DNA of 64,000 nucleotides. Origin: a virus. Made by a program: the position numbers and the translations under genes. How positions within the stretch are numbered: position 1 is the stretch's first letter; every line of letters starts with the position of its first letter. The stretch covers positions 16,464 to 80,463 of the IMG/VR virus record IMGVR_UViG_3300031758_000040; one strand, 5' to 3'. This document shows positions 54,720 to 62,494 of this stretch, in pieces. The notes under the pieces were generated by a model. The model made no database searches, had not been told where the DNA came from, and worked only from the letters and a program-made list of their open reading frames with translations.

Positions 54720-55460
54720 TTGAAAAATCGAGCTAGAAAATTTAGCGAGTGGATCAACGAAAAGGTTGAGTATCATAAGGATCTCTGTCCAAAGATATGG
54801 GAGGAAAATCAAATGAAGCCTGAGATCAGAAAGACTCTCTTACAGATAGCCAAGGACTTTTGGGAATCCTTAAAGCTCGATGTTCCGATCATTGACGTAC
54901 AGCTGACTGGCTCGTTGGCTAACTATAACTGGAATCGTGACTCTGACCTAGATGTTCACTTAATAGTTGATTTTTCACAAGTCGACTCAAACATCGATTT
55001 AGTAAGAAAGGCATTGGATGGTCAGAGATTTATGTGGAACCAACGGCATCCAGTAGTCCTTAGAGGACATGATGTGGAATGCTATGTACAACACAAAGAC
55101 GAACAACACACCGCTTCAGGTCTCTATTCTCTTCTTAAAGGAAAGTGGATAATAGTTCCACAATACAATCCTCCACAGATCGATCAAAAGGACGTTTCTG
55201 AAAAGAAGAGAGTGATTCAGGCAGAAGTAGAGATGATGAAGAAGAGAGCAAAGTCTATCTCCGGAATGGAAGCTAAGATCCTGTATGAGTATGTTGAGAG
55301 ACTCAAAAGGAAGGTATTAGCTGACCGGAAGTCAGGTCTTGCTTCAGGAGGAGAGTTCTCAGTCGAGAATTTAGTCTTCAAGGAACTAAGAAGGGAAGGT
55401 ACGATAGAAGAGATGATAGACTTAATGTCTGATCTCTATTCTAAAATCTATTCTGATTAA
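54720..55460 (+). CDS. Tagged nucleotidyltransferase (TTG start)
   Basis: The TTG start gives MKNRARKFSEWINE, a perfect long-form tag, which supports this start. The pol-beta-type nucleotidyltransferase motif follows: LTGSLANYNWN (G64-S65) and RDSDLDVHLIVDF (D76, D78), with VECYVQ as probable third strand. A helical C-terminal domain completes 246 residues. It could transfer a nucleotide to RNA, protein or small molecule. Confidence 0.9.
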   Translation: MKNRARKFSEWINEKVEYHKDLCPKIWEENQMKPEIRKTLLQIAKDFWESLKLDVPIIDVQLTGSLANYNWNRDSDLDVHLIVDFSQVDSNIDLVRKALDGQRFMWNQRHPVVLRGHDVECYVQHKDEQHTASGLYSLLKGKWIIVPQYNPPQIDQKDVSEKKRVIQAEVEMMKKRAKSISGMEAKILYEYVERLKRKVLADRKSGLASGGEFSVENLVFKELRREGTIEEMIDLMSDLYSKIYSD

Positions 55461-55469
55461 GATAAATAA
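55461..55469 (+). promoter_or_regulatory. Late promoter GATAAATAA
   Basis: 18-26 bases before the ATG at 55487. Confidence 0.7.
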
Positions 55470-55486
55470 CAAAAAAGGAAATACTA

Positions 55487-56398
55487 ATGCATAAGTACTT
55501 TAATTTTGCAAAGATATTCGAAGCTGAACAAGCGGGAGAGCCTCTAAGCCCAGAAGAAATGGGAACACCGGCCGCTCCAGAAGCGAGCGTGCCTAGCGAT
55601 TCGACTCAAATAAAAGCGAACGTTTCATCTACTGATGAACCTGCGGTCTTAAACTTTGAAGAGCTTGCGAAGACTCATATACTTGACTCTCTCTTCACAA
55701 AGGCGGAAGTTGAACAGTTAGAAAAAGACGGTACTCTACTCAAGCCTGATGCTAAGTTCATGAATAAGCAAACTTCATTAGATGTCGTTACTGTATCAAT
55801 GAAGATAAGTATAGCTGGAAAACAGACCACTGGTTCGCAAGACGATCCTGATGCGATCTCTTTTGTGATTAGTGATGAACAGTTTAAAGACATGAAGGAT
55901 GGAATGGTCGGAGGAACATACCAGTCTGAATTCGTTACTGGAGACACGTCTATTCCAGTAGCAGTACGATTTAACCTAGATCAATCCCTTGATGCTCAGC
56001 CAGTCGGCACTACTGGAGTCGCGCCTAGTGATAGTCAAGTTACTTCAGGAACTGTACCTGCTGCCCCAGTTGAAGGCGAATTGGATACTGCAACTCAACC
56101 TGGAGTACAGGAGTCTAGGGGAATCATGAGCTTCTCACAATTCGTAAATGAAGCTAAGAAAGACAAATGGATCGGAGGAGTTGTTGGAGACATGAAGAAG
56201 GGAGCTCTTCGCAAGGAAATGGGAATGAAAAAAGGTGAGAAGATGAATATATCTGACATCGATAAGAGCGAGGCAAAACTTAAGAAGAAGGACAAAGATA
56301 AAAAGAAACCTGGACTTCAGCTTGACAAGAAGGATGCTAAGACCCATAAGAGAAATACTCTAGCTAAGAACTTGATCAAGGCTTCTAAAGGAAAATAA
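55487..56398 (+). CDS. Tagged structural/core-type protein with internal tag (303 aa)
   Basis: MHKYFNFAKIFEAE opens it (IFE). Near residue 208 a second tag-like segment, RGIMSFSQFVNEAKKD, is followed by KWIGGVVGDMKKGALRKEM, a segment type common in T4-like phages, and a Lys-rich tail. It may be cleaved at both tags. Candidate prohead core component. Confidence 0.87.
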   Translation: MHKYFNFAKIFEAEQAGEPLSPEEMGTPAAPEASVPSDSTQIKANVSSTDEPAVLNFEELAKTHILDSLFTKAEVEQLEKDGTLLKPDAKFMNKQTSLDVVTVSMKISIAGKQTTGSQDDPDAISFVISDEQFKDMKDGMVGGTYQSEFVTGDTSIPVAVRFNLDQSLDAQPVGTTGVAPSDSQVTSGTVPAAPVEGELDTATQPGVQESRGIMSFSQFVNEAKKDKWIGGVVGDMKKGALRKEMGMKKGEKMNISDIDKSEAKLKKKDKDKKKPGLQLDKKDAKTHKRNTLAKNLIKASKGK

Positions 56399-56407
56399 TT
56401 AAAAGAG

Positions 56408-56917
56408 ATGAGAAGACTTTACGAATGTGGATGCGGTTGTGGAGGAATGGACGGTGGTTGTATGCAGGAACCTGATAACTACATGTTCTTCGGAAACCTA
56501 AAGACCATAAAGAGACACATTGATGCGATGCTAGAAATGGATCCTCAAATGGTTGATTCAATCCTAAGTGACGGTCATGGTTGGGCGGTTGATCACATTG
56601 CTTCCTCACTAGACGATATCCAAGAGGTTGCAAACTTCCTAATGAGTACTCAACATCAAGGCGGAGAAAATCCTCTTGCTGGGCTCATGATGCAGGACAA
56701 CCCATTTAGTAAGTTAGCTAAGAGCTTTGAGAGTTTTACTGTGAATGAAGCAAAGAAGAAAGAAAAGATGAAAGCTGCCGCTAAAAAGAAGAAGCAAGAA
56801 GACCAGGACGGAGACGGGGATAACGACTATGCAGACGCTAAGCTTGCTCAATATAAGGCCGGTGGAATGGATAAGAAAAGAGCGATGATGCTCGCTAAGA
56901 AGTATAATCTTAAATAG
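56408..56917 (+). CDS. Protein with Cys-rich start, internal tag and EF-hand-like loop
   Basis: MRRLYECGCGCGG (LYE) starts the protein. KSFESFTVNEAKKKEKM lies near residue 112, and a DQDGDGDNDYADA calcium-loop-like stretch follows with a basic tail. 169 residues. The pattern mirrors 55487, its operon partner. Confidence 0.85.
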   Translation: MRRLYECGCGCGGMDGGCMQEPDNYMFFGNLKTIKRHIDAMLEMDPQMVDSILSDGHGWAVDHIASSLDDIQEVANFLMSTQHQGGENPLAGLMMQDNPFSKLAKSFESFTVNEAKKKEKMKAAAKKKKQEDQDGDGDNDYADAKLAQYKAGGMDKKRAMMLAKKYNLK

Positions 56918-56926
56918 CACTAATAA

Positions 56927-57037
56927 ATGGTATCTCAAGAAATAGAATCGATAGTCCACTTAAGCGGACTATCAGTAATTCTAATTGCGATAATCGTCTG
57001 TTTAATAGTTAGGTCTCGTAAAAAAGGACCTAAATAA
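56927..57037 (+). CDS. Small membrane protein (36 aa)
   Basis: A 36-residue frame nine bases after the preceding stop with one hydrophobic span (about 13-28) and a KKGPK end. Overlaps the convergent gene by a few bases. Confidence 0.55.
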   Translation: MVSQEIESIVHLSGLSVILIAIIVCLIVRSRKKGPK

Positions 57038-57308
57038 AATCAAATTTATTTCCTCCAAGCTTTTCTTCAAGTTCCTGTAGTGTGAACTTCTTTGCCGCTC
57101 TTGAAAGCAGAATAGTCTTTTCTTCTTTGAGGTAGTCTCCATCTAGCTTATTTGCTTCAAGAAAATTGTCTACTTTCTCGTCACGTATCGTCTCTAGGAT
57201 CTCTGCGATCTCGGCCCTCGTCGCGTAATCTTCAATGTATTCGATTACGTCGTTGAACTTTATCTCTACCTCGGCGTCTACTTCAACTGTCTTATATAAT
57301 CTTGCCAT
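57030..57308 (-). CDS. Hypothetical acidic protein (92 aa)
   Basis: A 92-residue mixed protein; last of four minus-strand genes (58107 to 57030). Unknown. Confidence 0.82.
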   Translation of the reverse strand: MARLYKTVEVDAEVEIKFNDVIEYIEDYATRAEIAEILETIRDEKVDNFLEANKLDGDYLKEEKTILLSRAAKKFTLQELEEKLGGNKFDFI

Positions 57309-57310
57309 AA

Positions 57311-57502
57311 TTAATTGTTTGGAAATTGTGTTATGTTAACCCTGTCCAGATTGATGGTACTCTTCTTTCCAAAGAGTCGCCTCCACCAGATCACGCGATT
57401 TATTTTCTTTGAGACCTTTAGTTCAATGTCTGTCACAGTCTTTAGAAGAGCTTCTTTCTCTCCTGAGAGTTCAACTCTAATTGTTATTGTCTTGTACTTC
57501 AC
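57311..57502 (-). CDS. Hypothetical protein (63 aa)
   Basis: A 63-residue beta/basic protein overlapping the upstream gene by 26 bases. Unknown. Confidence 0.75.
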   Translation of the reverse strand: MKYKTITIRVELSGEKEALLKTVTDIELKVSKKINRVIWWRRLFGKKSTINLDRVNITQFPNN

Positions 57503-57890
57503 CGTGAAATATTTTTTTAAGTCGGTCTATCGTTTCTGCTGTGCTGGTCCTAAATTTGGAAAAATGCAAACGATACATAAACAGGTCTCTAGAATCTGGA
57601 ATGCGACACCTAATCCTGTTGAAGACATCCTTAGTTTCATCCTGATAGGACTTAACGTTTGACCAAAACAGTTTCTCAGTCATCGGAGTTAGAAACCTCC
57701 ACGAAGCGTCAAAGTAAGTTCCTAGCTCAATCATGGTTCCAAGAGTACGATCCTCAAGGTAGACCATTGCAGCCATTCGATCGCTCTGACGATAGTCATT
57801 GACTCTCTTAAAAATTAAGAACTTGTTGTCCCTAAGCTCGACTGAATCCTCATAGTAGGAGTCAAGCATCTGTTCCATTTCATTTTCCAT
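57477..57890 (-). CDS. Hypothetical protein (137 aa)
   Basis: Start MENEMEQMLDSYYED chosen to clear the upstream gene by ten bases. 137 residues, alpha/beta. Unknown. Confidence 0.8.
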   Translation of the reverse strand: MENEMEQMLDSYYEDSVELRDNKFLIFKRVNDYRQSDRMAAMVYLEDRTLGTMIELGTYFDASWRFLTPMTEKLFWSNVKSYQDETKDVFNRIRCRIPDSRDLFMYRLHFSKFRTSTAETIDRLKKIFHGEVQDNNN

Positions 57891-57900
57891 ATATGATTGT

Positions 57901-58107
57901 TTAGCGTTTCCAATAAGGTTTCTCATCGACCCAGATCTCAATGACTTCGGGTCTAGAAATAAGAACGGAGCAATACTTCTTGACGTTCTTTATTTTGTCG
58001 TAAATTAATATTTTGCCATCTGTGTAAAGCGCTTTTACGTCGCTTCCTCCTGGCATCACACTAAGCTCATTGGCTCGGTGATCATCTCGTACTCTCCATT
58101 CACTCAT
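57901..58107 (-). CDS. Conserved small phage protein (68 aa)
   Basis: MSEWRVRDDHRANELS, GGSDVKALYTDGKILIYDKI is a pattern I recall from phage proteins without function. First of the four-gene minus-strand unit. Confidence 0.83.
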   Translation of the reverse strand: MSEWRVRDDHRANELSVMPGGSDVKALYTDGKILIYDKIKNVKKYCSVLISRPEVIEIWVDEKPYWKR

Positions 58108-58141
58108 TTAACTTGATTTTTTTAAAGTCTCTAAAAGTTAG

Positions 58142-58159
58142 AGATAAATAACTAAAATA
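58142..58159 (+). promoter_or_regulatory. Late promoter GATAAATAACTAAAATAA
   Basis: Near-ideal extended late element, 11 bases before the ATG at 58170. Confidence 0.8.
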
Positions 58160-58169
58160 ATTATACACA

Positions 58170-58835
58170 ATGTCGGGTAGAGTTTTAAACTTTTTCGAAT
58201 TTTCTGACAAATATTCAACAGGAAATAGCGATCCATTGGGAGTGGATAACATGACAAGTGCTTCCTCAAACTTTGAAGAGGGATTTGATGATACAACATA
58301 CGATCAACCTGAATTAGGGCCAAAACGACCTGTTTCTGGTAATTATGAAGCAACACCGGCTGGTCCAGGAGAAGGAAGCGTTCCTGCATTCTCTCAAGGA
58401 GAAAGACCAGGAATGAATCCTCCAGAAGAAGAGGAAGAAGACGACTTTGAAGATGACGCTGAAGAAGTTGAAGAGGATGATGATGACTCTGGAAATCCTG
58501 AAGGAGACGAGACTGAAGAAGACGAGACTGAAGAAGAAAAAGTCGAAGAAAGCTTTAGACTAGTAAAGAGTTTTTCTAGATTCCTTAATGAATCATATGA
58601 TGGTTATTATGGAGAAGACGAAGATAGTGGTGAAGACTATGGAGCTAATCCTGATGACTATTTCGGGTATGGCGCAAACCCAGATGAGGATGAATATGGA
58701 ATGTATCCAGAGGATGAGGATGAATATGGAATGTATCCAGAAGAGGACTATTATTCTGAAGAAGAAGAGCAATTCTGCTCTAATTGCGGAGCAATGGGAG
58801 ACGAGTACGGTTATAGTTGTGGCTGTAACATGTAA
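58170..58835 (+). CDS. Acidic protein with tags, tandem repeat and Cys-rich end (221 aa)
   Basis: MSGRVLNFFEFSD is tag-like. Residues 85-125 are almost pure Glu/Asp; then SFRLVKSFSRFLNES is an internal tag (LNE). A tandem DEYGMYPEDE repeat and a CSNC ... CGC ending follow. Probably a prohead core/internal protein: in T4 such acidic proteins are common in the core. Confidence 0.85.
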   Translation: MSGRVLNFFEFSDKYSTGNSDPLGVDNMTSASSNFEEGFDDTTYDQPELGPKRPVSGNYEATPAGPGEGSVPAFSQGERPGMNPPEEEEEDDFEDDAEEVEEDDDDSGNPEGDETEEDETEEEKVEESFRLVKSFSRFLNESYDGYYGEDEDSGEDYGANPDDYFGYGANPDEDEYGMYPEDEDEYGMYPEEDYYSEEEEQFCSNCGAMGDEYGYSCGCNM

Positions 58836-58849
58836 TTAAAGAGTACTTA

Positions 58850-59461
58850 GTGAAGGAGATGATACCTATAATAATAGCATTCATAACAGGTGTGATAGGA
58901 CCAGTTCTTGTCATCTACATAAAGAATAAACTGGACAATTCTAAGCCGAAACCAGATATTGTGCTTGATGCACTAAAAGTCGGCGAACAGATAACGAATA
59001 AGATAGAGGCAATCCGGGAAGATTTTAAAGCTGACCGTGTGTGGATCATCCAGTTTCATAATGGAGGACATTTCTATCCCACTGGAAAGTCTATTGCTAA
59101 GTTTAGCATGCTATATGAGACTGTTGGAAGCGGTGCAAATTCTATTCAAACTAGCTTTCAAAACATACCAGTAAACCTATTTAGTCGGTCAATAAATCAG
59201 TTATTAGATAGGGATGCGATTGAGATACCTGATTTCAAAGATGAAAGTATTGCTACTTATGGACTAAAGTATGTTGCTGAAGAATCTGGTTGTAGGTCAG
59301 GGTACCTATTCTCTATCAAGAACATTGATGATAAGTTCATAGGAATAATGGGAATAGATTATACTAGAAAGAAGACTAAGCTTGATTCAGAGGATTGTGC
59401 TCATCTTAGGATTCATGCAAACATCATAGGCGGAGCTTTAATGAATCACCTAGGCAAATGA
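58850..59461 (+). CDS. GAF-domain membrane protein
   Basis: GTG start (an ATG at 58859 is also possible). One N-terminal membrane helix (about 4-25), then a GAF-like sensor domain (VWIIQFHNGGHFYPTGKS, GYLFSIKNIDDKFIGIMGID). No output domain. GAF domains often bind cyclic nucleotides or small ligands; co-occurrence with a phage cyclase is suggestive only. Confidence 0.82.
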   Translation: MKEMIPIIIAFITGVIGPVLVIYIKNKLDNSKPKPDIVLDALKVGEQITNKIEAIREDFKADRVWIIQFHNGGHFYPTGKSIAKFSMLYETVGSGANSIQTSFQNIPVNLFSRSINQLLDRDAIEIPDFKDESIATYGLKYVAEESGCRSGYLFSIKNIDDKFIGIMGIDYTRKKTKLDSEDCAHLRIHANIIGGALMNHLGK

Positions 59462-59931
59462 AAAGGCTAGTAGAGAGTTTTAAGGAGTTCATAACTTCAT
59501 CAGAGATCCATCAGAACCCAGGAGCTTGGGATTACTATGGTTCAAATCCTCGAAGATCATTAGGGTCCACTGAAAAAGTATCTTTTCCTGAGCTTAAAGT
59601 GTCTAGCATTAAAGCTAAGATTGATACTGGAGCAGATGGAACTTCAATCGACGCAAACGACATTAAAGTTAAAAATGGGGTTCTTTCATTTTGGATAAAA
59701 TCTCCATCTAATCGTCTAGAATTCTCAAAATTTGATAAAGTAAAGGTCAAGAATTCTTCAGGCAAGTCTGAGGACCGCTACCGAATTAGGACTATGCTTA
59801 AGATAGGGAATGACGAGATTAGGGTTCAGGTGTCTCTTACGGATAGAGGCAATATGAAATTTCCATGTATCATAGGTAAGAATGCAATCACTAAGGGTAA
59901 GTACATGGTTGACTTGAATGGGAAAAGATAA
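59458..59931 (+). CDS. Tagged retropepsin-like (RimB/Zn-protease-like) protein
   Basis: ATGA overlap with the GAF gene. MKRLVESFKEFITSSE is tag-like (LVE). KAKIDTGADGTSID contains the D-T-G-A motif of retropepsin-type aspartic peptidases (D56), and CIIGKNAITKGKYMVD the late conserved segment of the family related to RimB. 157 residues: one monomer, active as a dimer. Possibly a virion or assembly protease. Confidence 0.88.
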   Translation: MKRLVESFKEFITSSEIHQNPGAWDYYGSNPRRSLGSTEKVSFPELKVSSIKAKIDTGADGTSIDANDIKVKNGVLSFWIKSPSNRLEFSKFDKVKVKNSSGKSEDRYRIRTMLKIGNDEIRVQVSLTDRGNMKFPCIIGKNAITKGKYMVDLNGKR

Positions 59932-59940
59932 ACTTTGCTG

Positions 59941-60180
59941 TTAGTCTTCTTCATCAAAAAATGATCCGATTCTCCTTGCACTGATCGAATCGTATTCCCA
60001 ATTCAAGAGAACGTCATCAAGATCCTCATCGATCATCATTAACATCTGAATGTATGATTCACTATTGGAGCCTTGGCCTTCGACTATATTAGATCTAACT
60101 AACTCGATCTTCTTCAATATTTGTCCTTTTAATTCTTCTATAAGTGCAGCAGACGCTGCTGCTATCTCTTTTTCCTTCAT
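59941..60180 (-). CDS. Hypothetical protein (79 aa)
   Basis: A 79-residue acidic helical protein, convergent to 59458. Unknown. Confidence 0.82.
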   Translation of the reverse strand: MKEKEIAAASAALIEELKGQILKKIELVRSNIVEGQGSNSESYIQMLMMIDEDLDDVLLNWEYDSISARRIGSFFDEED

Positions 60181-60185
60181 GATTG

Positions 60186-60191
60186 ATTATA
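60186..60191 (-). promoter_or_regulatory. TATAAT-type promoter for 60180
   Basis: GAGATATAATCAATCATG, TATAAT six bases from the ATG region. Confidence 0.45.
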
Positions 60192-60216
60192 TCTCAAAAC
60201 AATCTACTGGTTTTTG

Positions 60217-60225
60217 AATAAATAA
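60217..60225 (+). promoter_or_regulatory. Late promoter AATAAATAA
   Basis: 27-35 bases before the ATG at 60252. Confidence 0.65.
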
Positions 60226-60251
60226 AGATATAAAATAATGTTTGTTACATC

Positions 60252-60707
60252 ATGAGGTACAATTCAATAAAAAGACTTTACGAGGCAGATGACGTTCAGC
60301 AAATGCCAACACAGCAAATGCAGCCTGCACAAGGAATGCCAGCGCCTGCTCCAATCCAACCACAAAGCGGAATGGACATACCAATGGAAGTTCCACAGCC
60401 TGCTGCTACTTCAATGGAAGAGATGCCAAATTTTTCTGATTCTCAGCCGGCTTTGCCTGAGGCTGATGTGATGAATCTTACAGTTAAGGAGCTTATGGAA
60501 AGATGTAAAAAGATCGATCCATTAGTTTGCATGGGACTTGAGAAATTCGTAGAGGAGAACAAGGAAGAGATCTTGGCCATGACTACTGGTGCAGAGGAGC
60601 CTACAATCGACGATAACACGGATATTACTTTCTCTAAGCAAGTAGAACCGCAACCTGCTGATTTTTCTCTAGACCAGCCTGCAAGTGATCTTAACTTTCC
60701 AGCATAA
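60252..60707 (+). CDS. Tagged Pro/Gln/Ala-rich protein (151 aa)
   Basis: MRYNSIKRLYEAD ends in LYE. A Pro/Gln/Met low-complexity region (15-65) and a short helical domain follow. Probably a head/internal protein; co-transcribed with 60711. Confidence 0.85.
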   Translation: MRYNSIKRLYEADDVQQMPTQQMQPAQGMPAPAPIQPQSGMDIPMEVPQPAATSMEEMPNFSDSQPALPEADVMNLTVKELMERCKKIDPLVCMGLEKFVEENKEEILAMTTGAEEPTIDDNTDITFSKQVEPQPADFSLDQPASDLNFPA

Positions 60708-60710
60708 AAC

Positions 60711-60980
60711 ATGAAGAGACTCACTGAAGGATTTGGTGCAAACACCATGGAAACGGATCCATTGGATCTAATCACAAGACCAGACATTCAGCGAGCAAAC
60801 TCATTGATGTTTTATCAAGGAGCGTCGGGCAAGGTACCAGCACACTGGAACAACTCTCCATTCTTATCTGGAGGAAGATTAACTAGTGCGTTTGGAGCAA
60901 ACCCAAAGGGATCTTCAAAGAATAAGGTCATGTCATATAAAGAATTTATTGATGCGACCAGAAGACACCAGAATAAATAA
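60711..60980 (+). CDS. Tagged small protein (MKRLTEGF, 89 aa)
   Basis: LTE in MKRLTEGFG is a possible cleavage site. The end contains KVMSYKEFIDATRR, again tag-like. Unknown. Confidence 0.82.
   Translation: MKRLTEGFGANTMETDPLDLITRPDIQRANSLMFYQGASGKVPAHWNNSPFLSGGRLTSAFGANPKGSSKNKVMSYKEFIDATRRHQNK
60971..60980 (+). promoter_or_regulatory. Late promoter GAATAAATAA at the end of 60711-60980
   Basis: Overlaps the stop codon; 16 bases before the ATG at 60996. Confidence 0.65.
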
Positions 60981-60995
60981 AAATAAAGCATACCG

Positions 60996-61310
60996 ATGTC
61001 ATCATACATAAAGAGCTTTAAGAGTTTTCAAAACGCGGCAGACAAGGCAGCTAAGGAAGTAGAAGCTGGTGCGAATCCTCAAATGGTAAAGGAGGAAGAC
61101 GCTGCTCTTACTGACCCTACGTTGATTGACCTTAGCACAAAGATTCAGCAGTATAAGAACCAAATAAACACTTGGGAAAGGGATATTGAGAATCGCAAAA
61201 AAGTATTAGCTGAAGAACAAAAGAAGAAGCAAGCTGCAACTCAAGCTGCTCAAGCAGCCGCACAAAAAGCAGCAGAAGCAGTTCCTCAACCTGCTACGCC
61301 GACCGCATAA
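60996..61310 (+). CDS. Tagged coiled-coil, Ala-rich protein (104 aa)
   Basis: MSSYIKSFKSFQNA is tag-like without a clear (I/L)-x-E. A coiled coil (about 45-85) and Ala/Pro tail follow. The stop overlaps the next ATG by one base. Confidence 0.82.
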   Translation: MSSYIKSFKSFQNAADKAAKEVEAGANPQMVKEEDAALTDPTLIDLSTKIQQYKNQINTWERDIENRKKVLAEEQKKKQAATQAAQAAAQKAAEAVPQPATPTA

Positions 61311-61753
61311 TGGAGAGAAAGATAAAGTCATATAATCAATTCATCAATGAAGCTACTAAGGAGGTGGTGTACCCTACTAATTTTAAGGGCATGGTACAAG
61401 GCGCGTTGGCTGGACTTTATTCTCAGATTATGGCTATAGCCAGAGAGCTCGCGAATGAAAAGGCTGCAAGAAATCCAAATCGATATAACGGCGACATACA
61501 GGAAGTCGATATCACTAGAGCGATGAACATGATCTTTCATAGCGATTGGAAGAAAAATATCAAGCAACAGGCCATAGATCAAGTGATGAGGAATTCTACT
61601 GGTCGTGCAGCTAAGCAGGATAATGTCGTCGCTAAGAAAAACCTAAGAGCGTTAGGTCGCTCAATGGGAGACAAAGACTTCAACCTCTCAATCGATAAGT
61701 CTAGCGTTAGATTTAGCGACGAGAAGGGAAGCGGAACAGGTAAAAATCAATAA
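61310..61753 (+). CDS. Tagged protein (MERKIKSYNQFINE, 147 aa)
   Basis: A classic long-form tag with INE, then a basic, helical protein. Coupled to 60996 and followed five bases later by the structural gene at 61759. Likely internal head protein. Confidence 0.87.
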   Translation: MERKIKSYNQFINEATKEVVYPTNFKGMVQGALAGLYSQIMAIARELANEKAARNPNRYNGDIQEVDITRAMNMIFHSDWKKNIKQQAIDQVMRNSTGRAAKQDNVVAKKNLRALGRSMGDKDFNLSIDKSSVRFSDEKGSGTGKNQ

Positions 61754-61758
61754 TAAGA

Positions 61759-62493
61759 ATGACGGAAGCCCAGCTCATACAGGACATAAATGATGAGATC
61801 ACTTTCTCAGGAGCATTACCATACGGTCTTCCTGAAAAGGAGATTAAACGTATCATTCTAAATGATTCTAGATTCTTTTGGGATAACTGGAGACATGCAG
61901 TTGAGAGCAGATACTTAATGTTACCTCTTGACCTCTTTAATAATGCGACCTTTAAGAAGCTACGACAGATTCAACTTCCTGACTGTGTACAGTTCGTAGT
62001 TGACTTTAAGGAAGCAAAAGGAGGATCTATCTTTGCAACGATCGACCGTGACTTTGCTGAACAGAAATTCATAGGTTCTGAGATATTCTTGACTCCTTTT
62101 ATTGGAGAGAGCATCATGTACAGAACGGTAATGTTCTCTTTCCTAGACTTGACTAAAGCTATGATGCTAGACACGATTGCATACGATTATAACAAGAACA
62201 CTAAACTATTGGGAGTGATCGGAAGAACTCCTAAAACAAATGCAGTTCTTCGAGTTTTCAAGAAACTTGAACAGGACAAGCTTTTTGAGGATGAGATGTT
62301 CCAACGATACGTTAGAGCACACGCAAAAGTGAGGCTTGCTCACATGCTTCAGACCTTTAATTATACTCTTCCTGGAGGAGTGACTGTGAATTATCAGAAT
62401 ATAGTCACAACCGCAGAAAAAGAAATGGAAGCAGTCAACACCATGATGAAGGGTGAAAACACTGCCGACTGGATGTATTTAACAAGACAGTAA
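61759..62493 (+). CDS. Putative neck/connector or baseplate structural protein (244 aa)
   Basis: A 244-residue protein without tag. MTEAQLIQDINDEITFSGALP, LPEKEIKRIILNDSRFFWDNW resembles T4-type neck/structural proteins in my reading, but I cannot assign a T4 number. One base before gp25, in the virion gene cluster. Confidence 0.87.
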   Translation: MTEAQLIQDINDEITFSGALPYGLPEKEIKRIILNDSRFFWDNWRHAVESRYLMLPLDLFNNATFKKLRQIQLPDCVQFVVDFKEAKGGSIFATIDRDFAEQKFIGSEIFLTPFIGESIMYRTVMFSFLDLTKAMMLDTIAYDYNKNTKLLGVIGRTPKTNAVLRVFKKLEQDKLFEDEMFQRYVRAHAKVRLAHMLQTFNYTLPGGVTVNYQNIVTTAEKEMEAVNTMMKGENTADWMYLTRQ

Positions 62494-62494
62494 G

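Noticed and set aside
46125-54720. Phage CBASS/Pycsar-like defence (cyclase plus nucleotidyltransferase plus effector)
   Set aside because: The genes are not in one operon, no effector with TIR, nuclease or pore domain is adjacent, and both enzymes carry virion-type tags instead.
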